A stretch of DNA of 8,450 nucleotides from an uncultured Lachnospiraceae bacterium (GTDB lineage Bacteria > Bacillota > Clostridia > Lachnospirales > Lachnospiraceae): the NCBI GenBank assembly GCA_910584325.1, contig CAJTZH010000102.1, forward strand, positions 1 through 8,450, given 5' to 3'. Below are positions 1-6,364 of this stretch, in pieces (position 1 is the stretch's first letter; every line of letters starts with the position of its first letter). Under the pieces are notes generated by a model. The model worked only from the letters and a program-made list of their open reading frames with translations, searched no databases and was not told where the DNA came from. Made by a program: the position numbers and the translations under genes.

Positions 1-50
1 TACAACAACTCGGTTAACAGCCGAGTGCTCTACCATTGAGCTATCGAGGA
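1..50 (-). tRNA. tRNA-Asn (GTT), 3' part outside the window
   Basis: Read on the minus strand, the sequence opens with a 7-nt acceptor arm (TCCTCGA, 50-44). A D-arm follows (GCTC, loop with GG, GAGC), then an anticodon stem CTCGG/CCGAG around the loop CTGTTAA. The anticodon is GTT (positions 18-16), which reads asparagine codons. The window ends in the variable region, so the T-arm and the 3' acceptor strand cannot be checked. It lies downstream of rplT on the same strand but has its own promoter at 74-102, so it is probably transcribed independently, perhaps as the first gene of a tRNA cluster. Confidence 0.93.
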
Positions 51-73
51 ATATTCTGTTATTTAACAAGAAT

Positions 74-102
74 ATTATATTCTTATTACCGATATCTGTC
101 AA
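74..102 (-). promoter_or_regulatory. Consensus promoter of the tRNA-Asn gene
   Basis: On the minus strand, TTGACA (102-97) and TATAAT (79-74) are separated by exactly 17 nt, a perfect match to the housekeeping sigma consensus. Transcription should start near 67, about 17 nt before the first base of the tRNA. The -10 box lies inside a small AT-rich palindrome (68-84, AAGAATA/TATTCTT). Confidence 0.88.
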
Positions 103-117
103 TACTTTCCATTCAGG

Positions 118-163
118 AAAATAGTAAATTAATAGAACTGCTACACTCGGTAACAGTTCTATT
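118..163 (-). terminator. Terminator of the infC-rpmI-rplT operon
   Basis: On the minus strand a 14-bp stem (163-150 with 144-131, one G-U pair) closes a 5-nt loop, CGAGT. It is followed by a T-rich but interrupted tail (AATTTACTATTTT, 130-118). It lies about 40 nt after the rplT stop and before the tRNA promoter, which fits an intrinsic terminator separating the two transcription units. The weak U-tract suggests that some readthrough is possible. Confidence 0.75.
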
Positions 164-203
164 ATATACATGGAATTTTGATTCTATTCCAAATCAGTAA
201 AAA

Positions 204-560
204 CTACGCTAATTTCGCTTTTGCCGTCTCAACAAGCTTTGCGAATCCTTCCGCGTCGTTCACAGCCATATCAGCCAGAACTTTTCTGTTCAGTTCGATA
301 TCCGCAAGCTTTAAGCCATGCATCAGCTTGCTGTAAGAAAGACCGTTAATTCTTGCAGCCGCGTTAATTCTGGTAATCCAGAGCTTTCTAAAATCTCTCT
401 TTCTCTGCTTTCTGCCTGCGTATGAGCTTGTCAGCGCTCTCATCACAGACTGCTTTGCCACTCTGTACTGCTTTGACCTTGCTCCCCTGTACCCCTTCGC
501 CAGCTTTAATACTCTATTATGTTTCTTTCTAGCGTTCATTCCGCCTTTAATTCTTGCCAT
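204..560 (-). CDS. rplT: Large ribosomal subunit protein bL20
   Basis: A 118-residue, very basic protein of the usual L20 length. It starts MARIKGGMNARKKHNRVLK and carries the conserved block GYRGARSKQYRVAKQ, then RDFRKLWITRINAAAR and NGLSYSKLM in the globular half. L20 binds 23S rRNA early in 50S assembly. In several bacteria it also represses its own operon by binding an mRNA structure that mimics its rRNA site. The start is set by an AAAGGAGG ribosome binding site (571-578). It is the last gene of infC-rpmI-rplT, 39 nt after rpmI, and is followed by a hairpin terminator. The identification is secure. Confidence 0.98.
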   Translation of the reverse strand: MARIKGGMNARKKHNRVLKLAKGYRGARSKQYRVAKQSVMRALTSSYAGRKQRKRDFRKLWITRINAAARINGLSYSKLMHGLKLADIELNRKVLADMAVNDAEGFAKLVETAKAKLA

Positions 561-599
561 TTTAGATTTTCCTCCTTTTTACAATTCCATTCCAAAACC

Positions 600-797
600 T
601 TAGAGATAAGGCATAATCTTCTTCATTGTCTTAATATTTGTTGCGTCCGTCAATGTCGATTTTCTAAGATTTCTCTTTCTCTTAGCTGACTTCTTGGTTA
701 AGATGTGGCTCTTGTAAGCCTTCATTCTCTTTAATTCTCCGGAACTGGTCTTCTTAAAACGCTTTGCAGCTGCTTTCTTTGTCTTTAACTTTGGCAT
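600..797 (-). CDS. rpmI: Large ribosomal subunit protein bL35
   Basis: A 65-residue, lysine- and arginine-rich protein, the normal length for L35. It starts MPKLKTKKAAAKRFKKT and contains the conserved KAYKSHILTKKSAKRKRNLR block. L35 is a small structural protein of the 50S subunit. The start follows a strong AAGGAGG site (805-811) with good spacing. It lies between infC (39-nt gap) and rplT (39-nt gap), the conserved order in bacteria. I see no separate promoter or stable structure in either gap, so control is probably exerted through the infC leader. Confidence 0.98.
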   Translation of the reverse strand: MPKLKTKKAAAKRFKKTSSGELKRMKAYKSHILTKKSAKRKRNLRKSTLTDATNIKTMKKIMPYL

Positions 798-836
798 AAT
801 ATTTCCTCCTTATTCCATAAACCAAATTCATCTATT

Positions 837-1343
837 TTAACGTTTTTCAGTTAAAACCATAATAATGCTTCTGCCCTCTAACTTGGCAGGCTTTTCAATC
901 TGCGCGATGTCCGAGAGTTTCTCGGCAAAATCATCAAGGATGTGTCTTGTCTGCTCCATATGCGCCATCTCACGTCCCCTGAATTTTAAGGTAACTTTAA
1001 CCTTATCGCCTTTTTCAATAAACTTTCTTGCGGAATTCGCTTTGGTATTCAGGTCGTTCGCATCAATATTCGGTGATAAACGAACTTCTTTAATATCAAT
1101 GACGCGCTGTTTTTTCTTTGCGTCTTTTTCTTTTCTCGCAAGCTCGTAACGATACTTACCGTAATCTACAATCTTACAAACCGGCGGCGCTGCATTCGGT
1201 ACGATTTTTACTAAATCCACGCCTGCCTCTCTCGCTAATTTCATTGCGTCTGCCGGAGTCATCACTCCAAGCATCTCTCCGTCTTCTCCAATAACACGAA
1301 CTTCCTTGTCTCTTATCTGTTCGTTAATCATTAAATCGCTAAT
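837..1343 (-). CDS. infC: Translation initiation factor IF-3, ATT start codon
   Basis: IF-3 binds the 30S subunit, prevents premature 50S joining and checks the start codon and initiator tRNA. The protein has an N-domain (MINEQIRDKEVRVIG, then PNAAPPVCKIVDYGKYRYE), a lysine-rich linker and a C-domain (KEVRLSPNID, KGDKVKVTLKFRGREMAH). The open frame extends upstream to an ATG at 1400, but those extra residues have no IF-3 character and lie in the leader. The GGAGGTG site at 1357-1351 is 9 nt from an ATT codon (1343-1341), which would give a 168-aa protein beginning (M)SDLMINEQIR. The next ATG (1331) is 21 nt from that site, too far. ATT fits the known rare start of infC in other bacteria, which IF-3 itself discriminates against. 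The product is secure; the start is inferred from spacing and homology. Confidence 0.96.
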   Translation of the reverse strand: MSDLMINEQIRDKEVRVIGEDGEMLGVMTPADAMKLAREAGVDLVKIVPNAAPPVCKIVDYGKYRYELARKEKDAKKKQRVIDIKEVRLSPNIDANDLNTKANSARKFIEKGDKVKVTLKFRGREMAHMEQTRHILDDFAEKLSDIAQIEKPAKLEGRSIIMVLTEKR

Positions 1344-1519
1344 AGCCGTGCACCTCCGAAAATATAATAAAAAATGCGGGTAGCAGTACACTATCCACAT
1401 ACAATTTCACAGCACCGCCATATGAACCTCATCCTAAAACCGGTGCTTAGTCAAATATAAACCCACGGTCATCTGCTACGCCGGGGTGAGAGTGGATAAC
1501 TCTGCTTTATTTTTACAAC
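1344..1519 (-). promoter_or_regulatory. Structured infC leader, probable L20-type attenuator
   Basis: This is the untranslated leader between the infC promoter and the ATT start. Read 5' to 3' on the minus strand it holds six complementary arms. A is TATCCAC (1498-1492). B is GTAGCAG (1479-1473). C is AGCACCG (1447-1441), C' is CGGTGCT (1417-1411), A' is GTGGATA (1398-1392) and B' is CTGCTAC (1386-1380). C-C' forms an irregular hairpin with an internal loop and an inner ATGA/TCAT helix. B-B', extended by CGG/CCG across a one-base bulge, is followed within 2 nt by TTTTTT (1374-1369), so it is a terminator. A-A' crosses B-B', giving either a pseudoknot or an antiterminator. In Bacillus the same operon is controlled by L20-dependent attenuation in its leader (the L20 leader family). 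Assignment to that family is inferred from position and architecture. Confidence 0.78.
1351..1357 (-). promoter_or_regulatory. Ribosome binding site that fixes the infC ATT start
   Basis: GGAGGTG on the minus strand, 9 nt before ATT (1343-1341). It is strong and well spaced for the ATT, and about 21 nt from the first downstream ATG (1331), so it argues for the non-canonical start. It lies just after the U-tract of the leader terminator (1374-1369). Confidence 0.8.
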
Positions 1520-1525
1520 TTCTAT

Positions 1526-1554
1526 ACTATAGCATTACCTCCGCATATTGTCAA
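1526..1554 (-). promoter_or_regulatory. Promoter of infC-rpmI-rplT
   Basis: On the minus strand, TTGACA (1554-1549) and TATAGT (1531-1526) are 17 nt apart. The -35 box is perfect and the -10 matches five of six bases. The predicted start near 1519 gives a leader of about 175 nt before the ATT codon. Confidence 0.85.
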
Positions 1555-1590
1555 CATATTTTGGAAAGTTTTCGGAAAAAGTTTTCACTC

Positions 1591-1619
1591 TTCCCAATCC
1601 AGTTTCCTTTTGTTATAAT
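1591..1619 (+). promoter_or_regulatory. Promoter of rqcH
   Basis: A TATAAT -10 box (1614-1619) is preceded by TG one base away (1611-1612), an extended -10 that compensates for the weak -35 box TTCCCA (1591-1596, spacer 17). Transcription should start near 1626, about 40 nt before the ATG. It stands back to back with the infC promoter. Confidence 0.75.
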
Positions 1620-1666
1620 ATCAGTACTAAAAAATCATGACAACCATTAAGAAAGAGGAATAAAAA

Positions 1667-3415
1667 ATGGCATTTGACGGTATTACAATCGCAAACATCG
1701 TAAGTGAACTGACCCCCCTGCTTACAGGAGGGCGCATCAACAAAATCGCACAGCCGGAAAGCGACGAGCTGCTTTTAACCATAAAAAATAACCGTGAACA
1801 GTACCGCCTGCTCATGTCTGCAAACGCAAGCCTTCCGTTATTATATATTACGCAAACGAATAAAACAAGCCCGCTCACGGCGCCGAATTTTTGCATGCTT
1901 TTAAGAAAGCATCTCAATAACGGCAAAATCCTGTCTGTCAGACAGGCTGGACTGGAACGCGTGGTGGATTTCGAAATTGAGCACCTTAACGAGATGGGCG
2001 ACATCTGTATCAAACATTTAATCATTGAGCTGATGGGCAAACACAGCAATATTATATTTGTAGACGACAAGCGTATGATTATTGACAGCATCAAGCACAT
2101 TTCCGCCCAGATTAGTTCAGTACGGGAGGTTCTGCCGGGCCGGGACTATTTTATACCCGATACCGCAGAGAAGCTTGACCCGCTTACAGCCGGTTACACG
2201 GATTTTACCGCAAAAGTTTTTGAAAAGCCCTGCAATATTCACAAAGCGCTGTATACCTCCCTCACGGGCTTTAGTCCCTGCATTGCTGCACAACTCTGCC
2301 ATCTTGCTGGAATTTCCTGCGAAACAAATGCCAGAGACTTAACGGAAAATGAAAAACTGCACCTGTATCATATGTTTTCACATCTGATTGAAGATATCAA
2401 AAACGAATCATTTACCCCTAATATTGTATACAAAAACAATATGCCGGTAGAATTTGCATCCATTCCCCTGACCAACTACACGGACGGAACGGCAAAACAT
2501 TACGATTCTGTCTGTACGCTGCTGCAGGATTACTACGCTGAAAAAAATACGCTTTCACGCATCCACCAGAAATCTGCGGATTTACGCAAAATCGTCAATA
2601 CGATTCTCGAGCGTGACCGCAAAAAGCTGGAGCTTTTGAATAAACAGTTAAAGGATACAAAAAAACGGGAAAACTATAAAATCTACGGCGAATTGATAAA
2701 CGCCTACGGCTACGAAATCAAAGAAGGCGCAAAATCATTCACTGCACTGAATTATTATACAAATGAGGAAATCACGATTCCTCTTGACGAGACACTTTCT
2801 GTACGGGAAAACTCCGTCAGGTATTTTGAGCGCTACAACAAACTTAAACGTACCTTTGAAGCAACAAACAAACTGCTTCTTGAAGTCTCGGCAGAGCTTG
2901 CCCATCTGGAATCGATTGCAAATGCACTTGATATTGCTCTATATGAAGAAGATTTAGCGCAGATTAAAGCAGAGCTTACGGAATCCGGATACATCAAACG
3001 AAAGGGAACCGCTAAAAAAGAACGCTTTACCAGCAGACCGTTTCACTACATTTCATCAGACGGTTTTCATATTTATGTGGGAAAAAATAATTTCCAGAAC
3101 GAAGAGTTATCGTTCCAGCTTGCCGCGGGAGGCGACTGGTGGTTTCACGCCAAGGAAATTCCCGGCTCCCATGTCATTGTTAAAACCAACGGGAAAGAAC
3201 TTCCCGACCGCACATTTGAAGAGGCAGCCGCTCTCGCCGCCCACTACTCAAAAGGCAGGGCGCAGGAAAAGGTTGAGGTTGACTATACACTCCGCAAACA
3301 TTTAAAAAAACCAAACGCCGCAAAGCCAGGCTTTGTTATTTACCATACGAATTATTCGATGGTTATTTCCCCGGATATTGAACGGTTTGAAGGACTGAAA
3401 CCCGTTACTGATTAA
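1667..3415 (+). CDS. rqcH: RqcH/NFACT-family ribosome quality control factor
   Basis: This 582-residue protein has the full NFACT layout. The NFACT-N domain opens MAFDGITIANIV and includes GGRINKIAQP near residues 21-30. A helix-hairpin-helix-like segment follows around 180-215. Long charged helices, probably the coiled-coil middle part, span about 290-435. The C-terminal NFACT-R domain has GGDWWFHAKEIPGSHVIVK near 488-506. Bacterial RqcH binds stalled 50S subunits carrying peptidyl-tRNA and adds alanine tails that mark the chain for degradation. Older annotations call the family fibronectin-binding protein (FbpA, PavA). The tRNA-contacting Asp-Arg pair known from Bacillus RqcH (97-98) appears here as E97-R98. 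The start follows an AAAGAGGAA site (1652-1660), with an extended -10 promoter upstream and a terminator directly after. It is monocistronic. Confidence 0.94.
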   Translation: MAFDGITIANIVSELTPLLTGGRINKIAQPESDELLLTIKNNREQYRLLMSANASLPLLYITQTNKTSPLTAPNFCMLLRKHLNNGKILSVRQAGLERVVDFEIEHLNEMGDICIKHLIIELMGKHSNIIFVDDKRMIIDSIKHISAQISSVREVLPGRDYFIPDTAEKLDPLTAGYTDFTAKVFEKPCNIHKALYTSLTGFSPCIAAQLCHLAGISCETNARDLTENEKLHLYHMFSHLIEDIKNESFTPNIVYKNNMPVEFASIPLTNYTDGTAKHYDSVCTLLQDYYAEKNTLSRIHQKSADLRKIVNTILERDRKKLELLNKQLKDTKKRENYKIYGELINAYGYEIKEGAKSFTALNYYTNEEITIPLDETLSVRENSVRYFERYNKLKRTFEATNKLLLEVSAELAHLESIANALDIALYEEDLAQIKAELTESGYIKRKGTAKKERFTSRPFHYISSDGFHIYVGKNNFQNEELSFQLAAGGDWWFHAKEIPGSHVIVKTNGKELPDRTFEEAAALAAHYSKGRAQEKVEVDYTLRKHLKKPNAAKPGFVIYHTNYSMVISPDIERFEGLKPVTD

Positions 3416-3432
3416 AGCAAATACTGTTCTAT

Positions 3433-3473
3433 CAGGACTCATGACTCCCATATATCATGAGTCCTGTTTTTTT
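3433..3473 (+). terminator. Intrinsic terminator of rqcH
   Basis: A perfect 12-bp stem, CAGGACTCATGA (3433-3444) with its complement at 3455-3466, closes a 10-nt loop and is followed by seven T (3467-3473). It begins 18 nt after the rqcH stop. The same stem faces the end of the convergent dus gene, but in that direction the following bases are not a T-run, so it probably ends the dus operon less efficiently. Confidence 0.92.
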
Positions 3474-3492
3474 CATTAAAAGACAAACTTTA

Positions 3493-4506
3493 CTACCGCG
3501 CTCCGTAAAACATCCCCGCGTCTTCCAGCAGTTCACATTCGCGAAACAGCCCCCGCACCGCCACATCATATTCCGTTTTCGTCTTTGCCTTGCGGATTGC
3601 CTTAATATGTTTTCCGTCGTCGTCAAACATCCAGATTTGGTAATTCCACAATTCTTTCAGTTTAAACAAAACGTCCTTATCCCCCGAAAGTTCCTGCCGA
3701 TATCCGTCGTAAAGCCTGTCGTAAAATTCCTGTAAAAATTCCTTTGACATTTTTTGCAGTTCTTTACCGCTTTCCTCTTCCTCCGCAGACTGTTCCTTTT
3801 CGGATGCCCGGATTTGCTCCACAAGAAACGGATTTGCAAGGAGTCCCCGCCCTATCATTATCCGCGACACCTCCGGAAACTGATTTCTAATTTGCCGGTA
3901 ATCTTCCACTCTGAAAATATCGCCGTTATAACAGACAGGAAACGGGCAACGTTGCGCCGCCAGAGAAAAAAAATCCAGATGAGGATGCCCGCTATAGAGT
4001 TCCCTGCGGCTTCTCGGATGTATTATCAGCTCCGTCAGCGGATATTTACAGTAAATTGAAAGAAGTTCATCAAACTCTGAAACGTCGTCTCTTCCAAGCC
4101 GTGTTTTTACAGATACTCTCATCTGTGTTTTTTCGAATACTTCTTCAAAGAAAGCGTCCAGTTTGTCAGGAAATGAAAGAAATCCCGCCCCTCTCCCTTT
4201 TGATACCACTGTTCCCGACGGGCAGCCCAGATTCAGATTCACTTCATTATAACCAAGCAATTGCAGGCGTTTTGCCGTATTAACAAATTCCGTCGCGTCC
4301 GCTGTTAAAATCTGCGGCACAATATTAATATCGGGATTGTTCTCCGGGAGCACATCCTTTAATTCCCTGGCTTTCATTCCTGCCTTGCGGTTTCCTACAA
4401 TAAACGGCGTAAAATATTTATCGATGTTATAAAAACAGGACTGGTACAAATTCCGGTATATATGTCCCGTAATACCCTCCATCGGCGCAAAATATATTGA
4501 AATCAT
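3493..4506 (-). CDS. tRNA-dihydrouridine synthase family protein
   Basis: A 337-residue flavoenzyme of the Dus family. It uses FMN and NADPH to reduce specific uridines in tRNA loops to dihydrouridine. The N-terminal APMEGITGHIYRN matches the family's flavin-binding start. The active-site segment NLGCPSGTVVSKGRGAGF (92-109) carries the catalytic cysteine C95. Flavin and substrate positions appear as K134 (VKTRLG), H163 (IIHPRSR), N194-G-D and the GRG at 219-221. The C-terminal part, from about 250, would be the tRNA-binding helical domain and is preceded by an acidic, low-complexity stretch (residues 236-249). The ATG begins directly after the truA stop (TAAATG), so translation is probably coupled. 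I cannot say which uridine it modifies or place it with certainty in a Dus subfamily. Confidence 0.93.
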   Translation of the reverse strand: MISIYFAPMEGITGHIYRNLYQSCFYNIDKYFTPFIVGNRKAGMKARELKDVLPENNPDINIVPQILTADATEFVNTAKRLQLLGYNEVNLNLGCPSGTVVSKGRGAGFLSFPDKLDAFFEEVFEKTQMRVSVKTRLGRDDVSEFDELLSIYCKYPLTELIIHPRSRRELYSGHPHLDFFSLAAQRCPFPVCYNGDIFRVEDYRQIRNQFPEVSRIMIGRGLLANPFLVEQIRASEKEQSAEEEESGKELQKMSKEFLQEFYDRLYDGYRQELSGDKDVLFKLKELWNYQIWMFDDDGKHIKAIRKAKTKTEYDVAVRGLFRECELLEDAGMFYGAR

Positions 4507-5244
4507 TTAATAATCTACCTTCATCAGGCAAAGCCCCTGTGCCGGCACCGTATACCCCGCTGCCTCACGGTTCTTTGCATATAATATTTTTTCCACTTCA
4601 CTGACGGGAATTTTGCCAAACCCCACTTCCAGAAGCGTTCCCACTAAGATACGCACCATATTGCGCATAAATCCTGTTCCATGAACTGTAAATGTGATGT
4701 AACCGTCTGCCTGCTCTACGGAAATGACATCGACCACCCGGACGGTAGACGGGTATCCTGCCGCCTGCCTGCAAAAAGACGCGAAATCATGTTTTCCCGT
4801 AAGAATCGCGGCAGCTTTTCTCATGGCATCCAAATCCGGAGTTCTGTCAAGCTCATAAACATATTTCCGGTCAAAAACAGCTCTATACTCTCCGTAATGA
4901 CATGTATAACAGTATGTTTTTCCCACCGCGCTGTAGCGCGCGTGAAACTTATCGGAGGCCGGCTTTATTTCCAGTACCGCAATGTCATCGGGCAGATTTT
5001 CATTGAGAAGCCGCCTGATTCGGCCTGTTGGATACTCTGTATCCAGCCACACATTGGCAGTCATACCTCTTGCGTGAACGCCCGCGTCCGTTCTTCCCGC
5101 GCCGTTAATCTCGGATATTTCACCAAAAACAGCATAAAAGGCTTCCTCCAGCCTTCCCTGAACCGTATCGGTATCCGGCTGGTGTTCCCAGCCGTAATAA
5201 CGGCTTCCGTCGTAACAAAGCAGCATTTTATAGTTTTTACGCAT
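4507..5244 (-). CDS. truA: tRNA pseudouridine(38-40) synthase TruA
   Basis: TruA converts uridines 38, 39 and 40 in the anticodon arm of many tRNAs to pseudouridine. With the ATG at 5244 the protein has 245 residues, the usual size, and begins MRKNYKMLLCYDGSRYYGW. The active-site segment NGAGRTDAGVHA supplies the catalytic aspartate, D53. Other family blocks are LLNENLPDDIAV, FHARYSAVGKTYCYTC and GFMRNMVRILVGTLLEVG. The frame stays open to a TTG at 5259, but that adds five residues not seen in the family and has no ribosome binding site. The ATG overlaps the last 8 nt of the upstream acyltransferase gene, and the stop abuts the dus ATG. This chain implies co-transcription and coupled translation. 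The two tRNA-modifying enzymes form a functional pair. Confidence 0.96.
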   Translation of the reverse strand: MRKNYKMLLCYDGSRYYGWEHQPDTDTVQGRLEEAFYAVFGEISEINGAGRTDAGVHARGMTANVWLDTEYPTGRIRRLLNENLPDDIAVLEIKPASDKFHARYSAVGKTYCYTCHYGEYRAVFDRKYVYELDRTPDLDAMRKAAAILTGKHDFASFCRQAAGYPSTVRVVDVISVEQADGYITFTVHGTGFMRNMVRILVGTLLEVGFGKIPVSEVEKILYAKNREAAGYTVPAQGLCLMKVDY

Positions 5245-6334
5245 GGCCTGCACCCGCAAGCCGTTTTGTCAGTTTTCGTTCTGCAAAATAATAACAGAGC
5301 ACCGACAAAACCATCATCACCGCCACATAGAGCAGACACACTTTTTTTGATGTGTAGTCCAGATTCCACGAAAACCACAGATTCAGATTTTCCAGCAGAA
5401 CCATAACAGGAAAATGAATCAGATACATGGAGAACGATATTTTCCCTAAAAACAAAAATAGCGGATTTTTCAAAGCCATACGAAGCAGTTTCATATTGAC
5501 TGCCAAAACGACAAGACTCGGCCACAGAACCATTTCATAAATCAGCACTACCTGCGGGTCCGGCGCAAATACCTTATGACCAAACATAATTCCCGTTGCT
5601 GCAACTCCTGCAAATACTGCAAACACAATTCCCGTCACCGCCTGCTGTTTTCGTTTTTCCTGCCGGTTTATCCACTCACAGAACGTACAGGTTAGACAGC
5701 CCGCAAAAAATCCAATCAGCCCCCGGCAATTTAAAAAAATCGTCTCACGCCCCTTGACGGCAATAACGATTCCAAGGAGCAAAAGTCCCATGTAAGACAC
5801 ATTTTCCATATTTCGTCTTCCCGCCGTGTACGTCGCGATATAAAACAAAACATACATCACAAGCACAATGCTCAGATACCATGACGGCGCATTAAACGAG
5901 CTTGCCACAAGCGCCGTTCCCTGAAGGCACAAAAGATTTAACAGAAAGGAAAGCACCGAATTATCGTAGATATCCTTATAAGCAAAAAACACGCCTGTCA
6001 TCTTCAAATGAATAAGCTGTAAAAACAGCACGCAAAAAAGGGCAAATACCATTAACGGATAAAAACGAATCAGTCTTTTCTTTACAAAGTCTGTAAATCC
6101 TATCTGCGCATTTTTAATTTTATTTCTGTAAACAAACACCATTATAAAACCTGAAATTACAAAAAACAGGTCCACAAAATAACTGGCATAATTCCAGAAC
6201 CAGTATGTAAGCCTGTTATAAAACGGATACGTTCTCTCCGGTACAAATAAAAAATAATGTGTAAATATTGCGATACCAAGAGCCGCAATCCCTCTTAATC
6301 CGTCGATTCCTTTTGTGTCCATTGTCTGGTTCAA
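5237..6334 (-). CDS. Acyltransferase family 3 membrane protein (OafA-like)
   Basis: A polytopic membrane protein of the acyltransferase-3 family, whose members transfer acetyl or other acyl groups to sugars of surface polysaccharides, peptidoglycan or small molecules. Family marks are DGLRGIAALGIAIFTHY near the N-terminus with the conserved Arg and His, FFVISGFIMVF, KKRLIRFYPL, and SFSMYLIHFPVMV near the C-terminus. I count roughly ten hydrophobic segments. The open frame begins at a TTG at 6349 that is part of the GGAGG site itself (6347-6343), so it cannot be the start. TTG at 6334 lies 8 nt after that site and gives 365 residues beginning MNQTMDTKGIDGLRG. The ATG at 6322 is 20 nt away, too far. 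It lies between the HD-GYP relic and truA on one probable transcript. The substrate cannot be deduced. Confidence 0.9.
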   Translation of the reverse strand: MNQTMDTKGIDGLRGIAALGIAIFTHYFLFVPERTYPFYNRLTYWFWNYASYFVDLFFVISGFIMVFVYRNKIKNAQIGFTDFVKKRLIRFYPLMVFALFCVLFLQLIHLKMTGVFFAYKDIYDNSVLSFLLNLLCLQGTALVASSFNAPSWYLSIVLVMYVLFYIATYTAGRRNMENVSYMGLLLLGIVIAVKGRETIFLNCRGLIGFFAGCLTCTFCEWINRQEKRKQQAVTGIVFAVFAGVAATGIMFGHKVFAPDPQVVLIYEMVLWPSLVVLAVNMKLLRMALKNPLFLFLGKISFSMYLIHFPVMVLLENLNLWFSWNLDYTSKKVCLLYVAVMMVLSVLCYYFAERKLTKRLAGAGHA

Positions 6335-6364
6335 AAAACTATCCTCCAAAAAATTGATAAAATT

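Noticed and set aside
865..1149. Plus-strand 94-codon frame opposite infC
   Set aside because: Antisense to IF-3; serine- and phenylalanine-rich shadow with no ribosome binding site.
837..1400. Longer IF-3 reading frame starting at the ATG at 1400
   Set aside because: The extra N-terminal residues (MWIVYCYPHFLLYF...) do not resemble IF-3, lie across the terminator arm and U-tract of the leader, and have no ribosome binding site.
1627..2100. 157-codon minus-strand open frame inside rqcH
   Set aside because: Antisense to the well-conserved NFACT-N coding region; the hydrophobic, serine-rich translation is typical of a shadow frame.
4681..5406. 241-codon open frame on the plus strand
   Set aside because: It is antisense to truA and the acyltransferase, both clearly identified by motifs; its translation has no recognisable domain and no good start context.
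5061..5525. 154-codon minus-strand frame across the acyltransferase-truA junction
   Set aside because: Overlaps two identified genes in a different frame on the same strand; composition is not protein-like.
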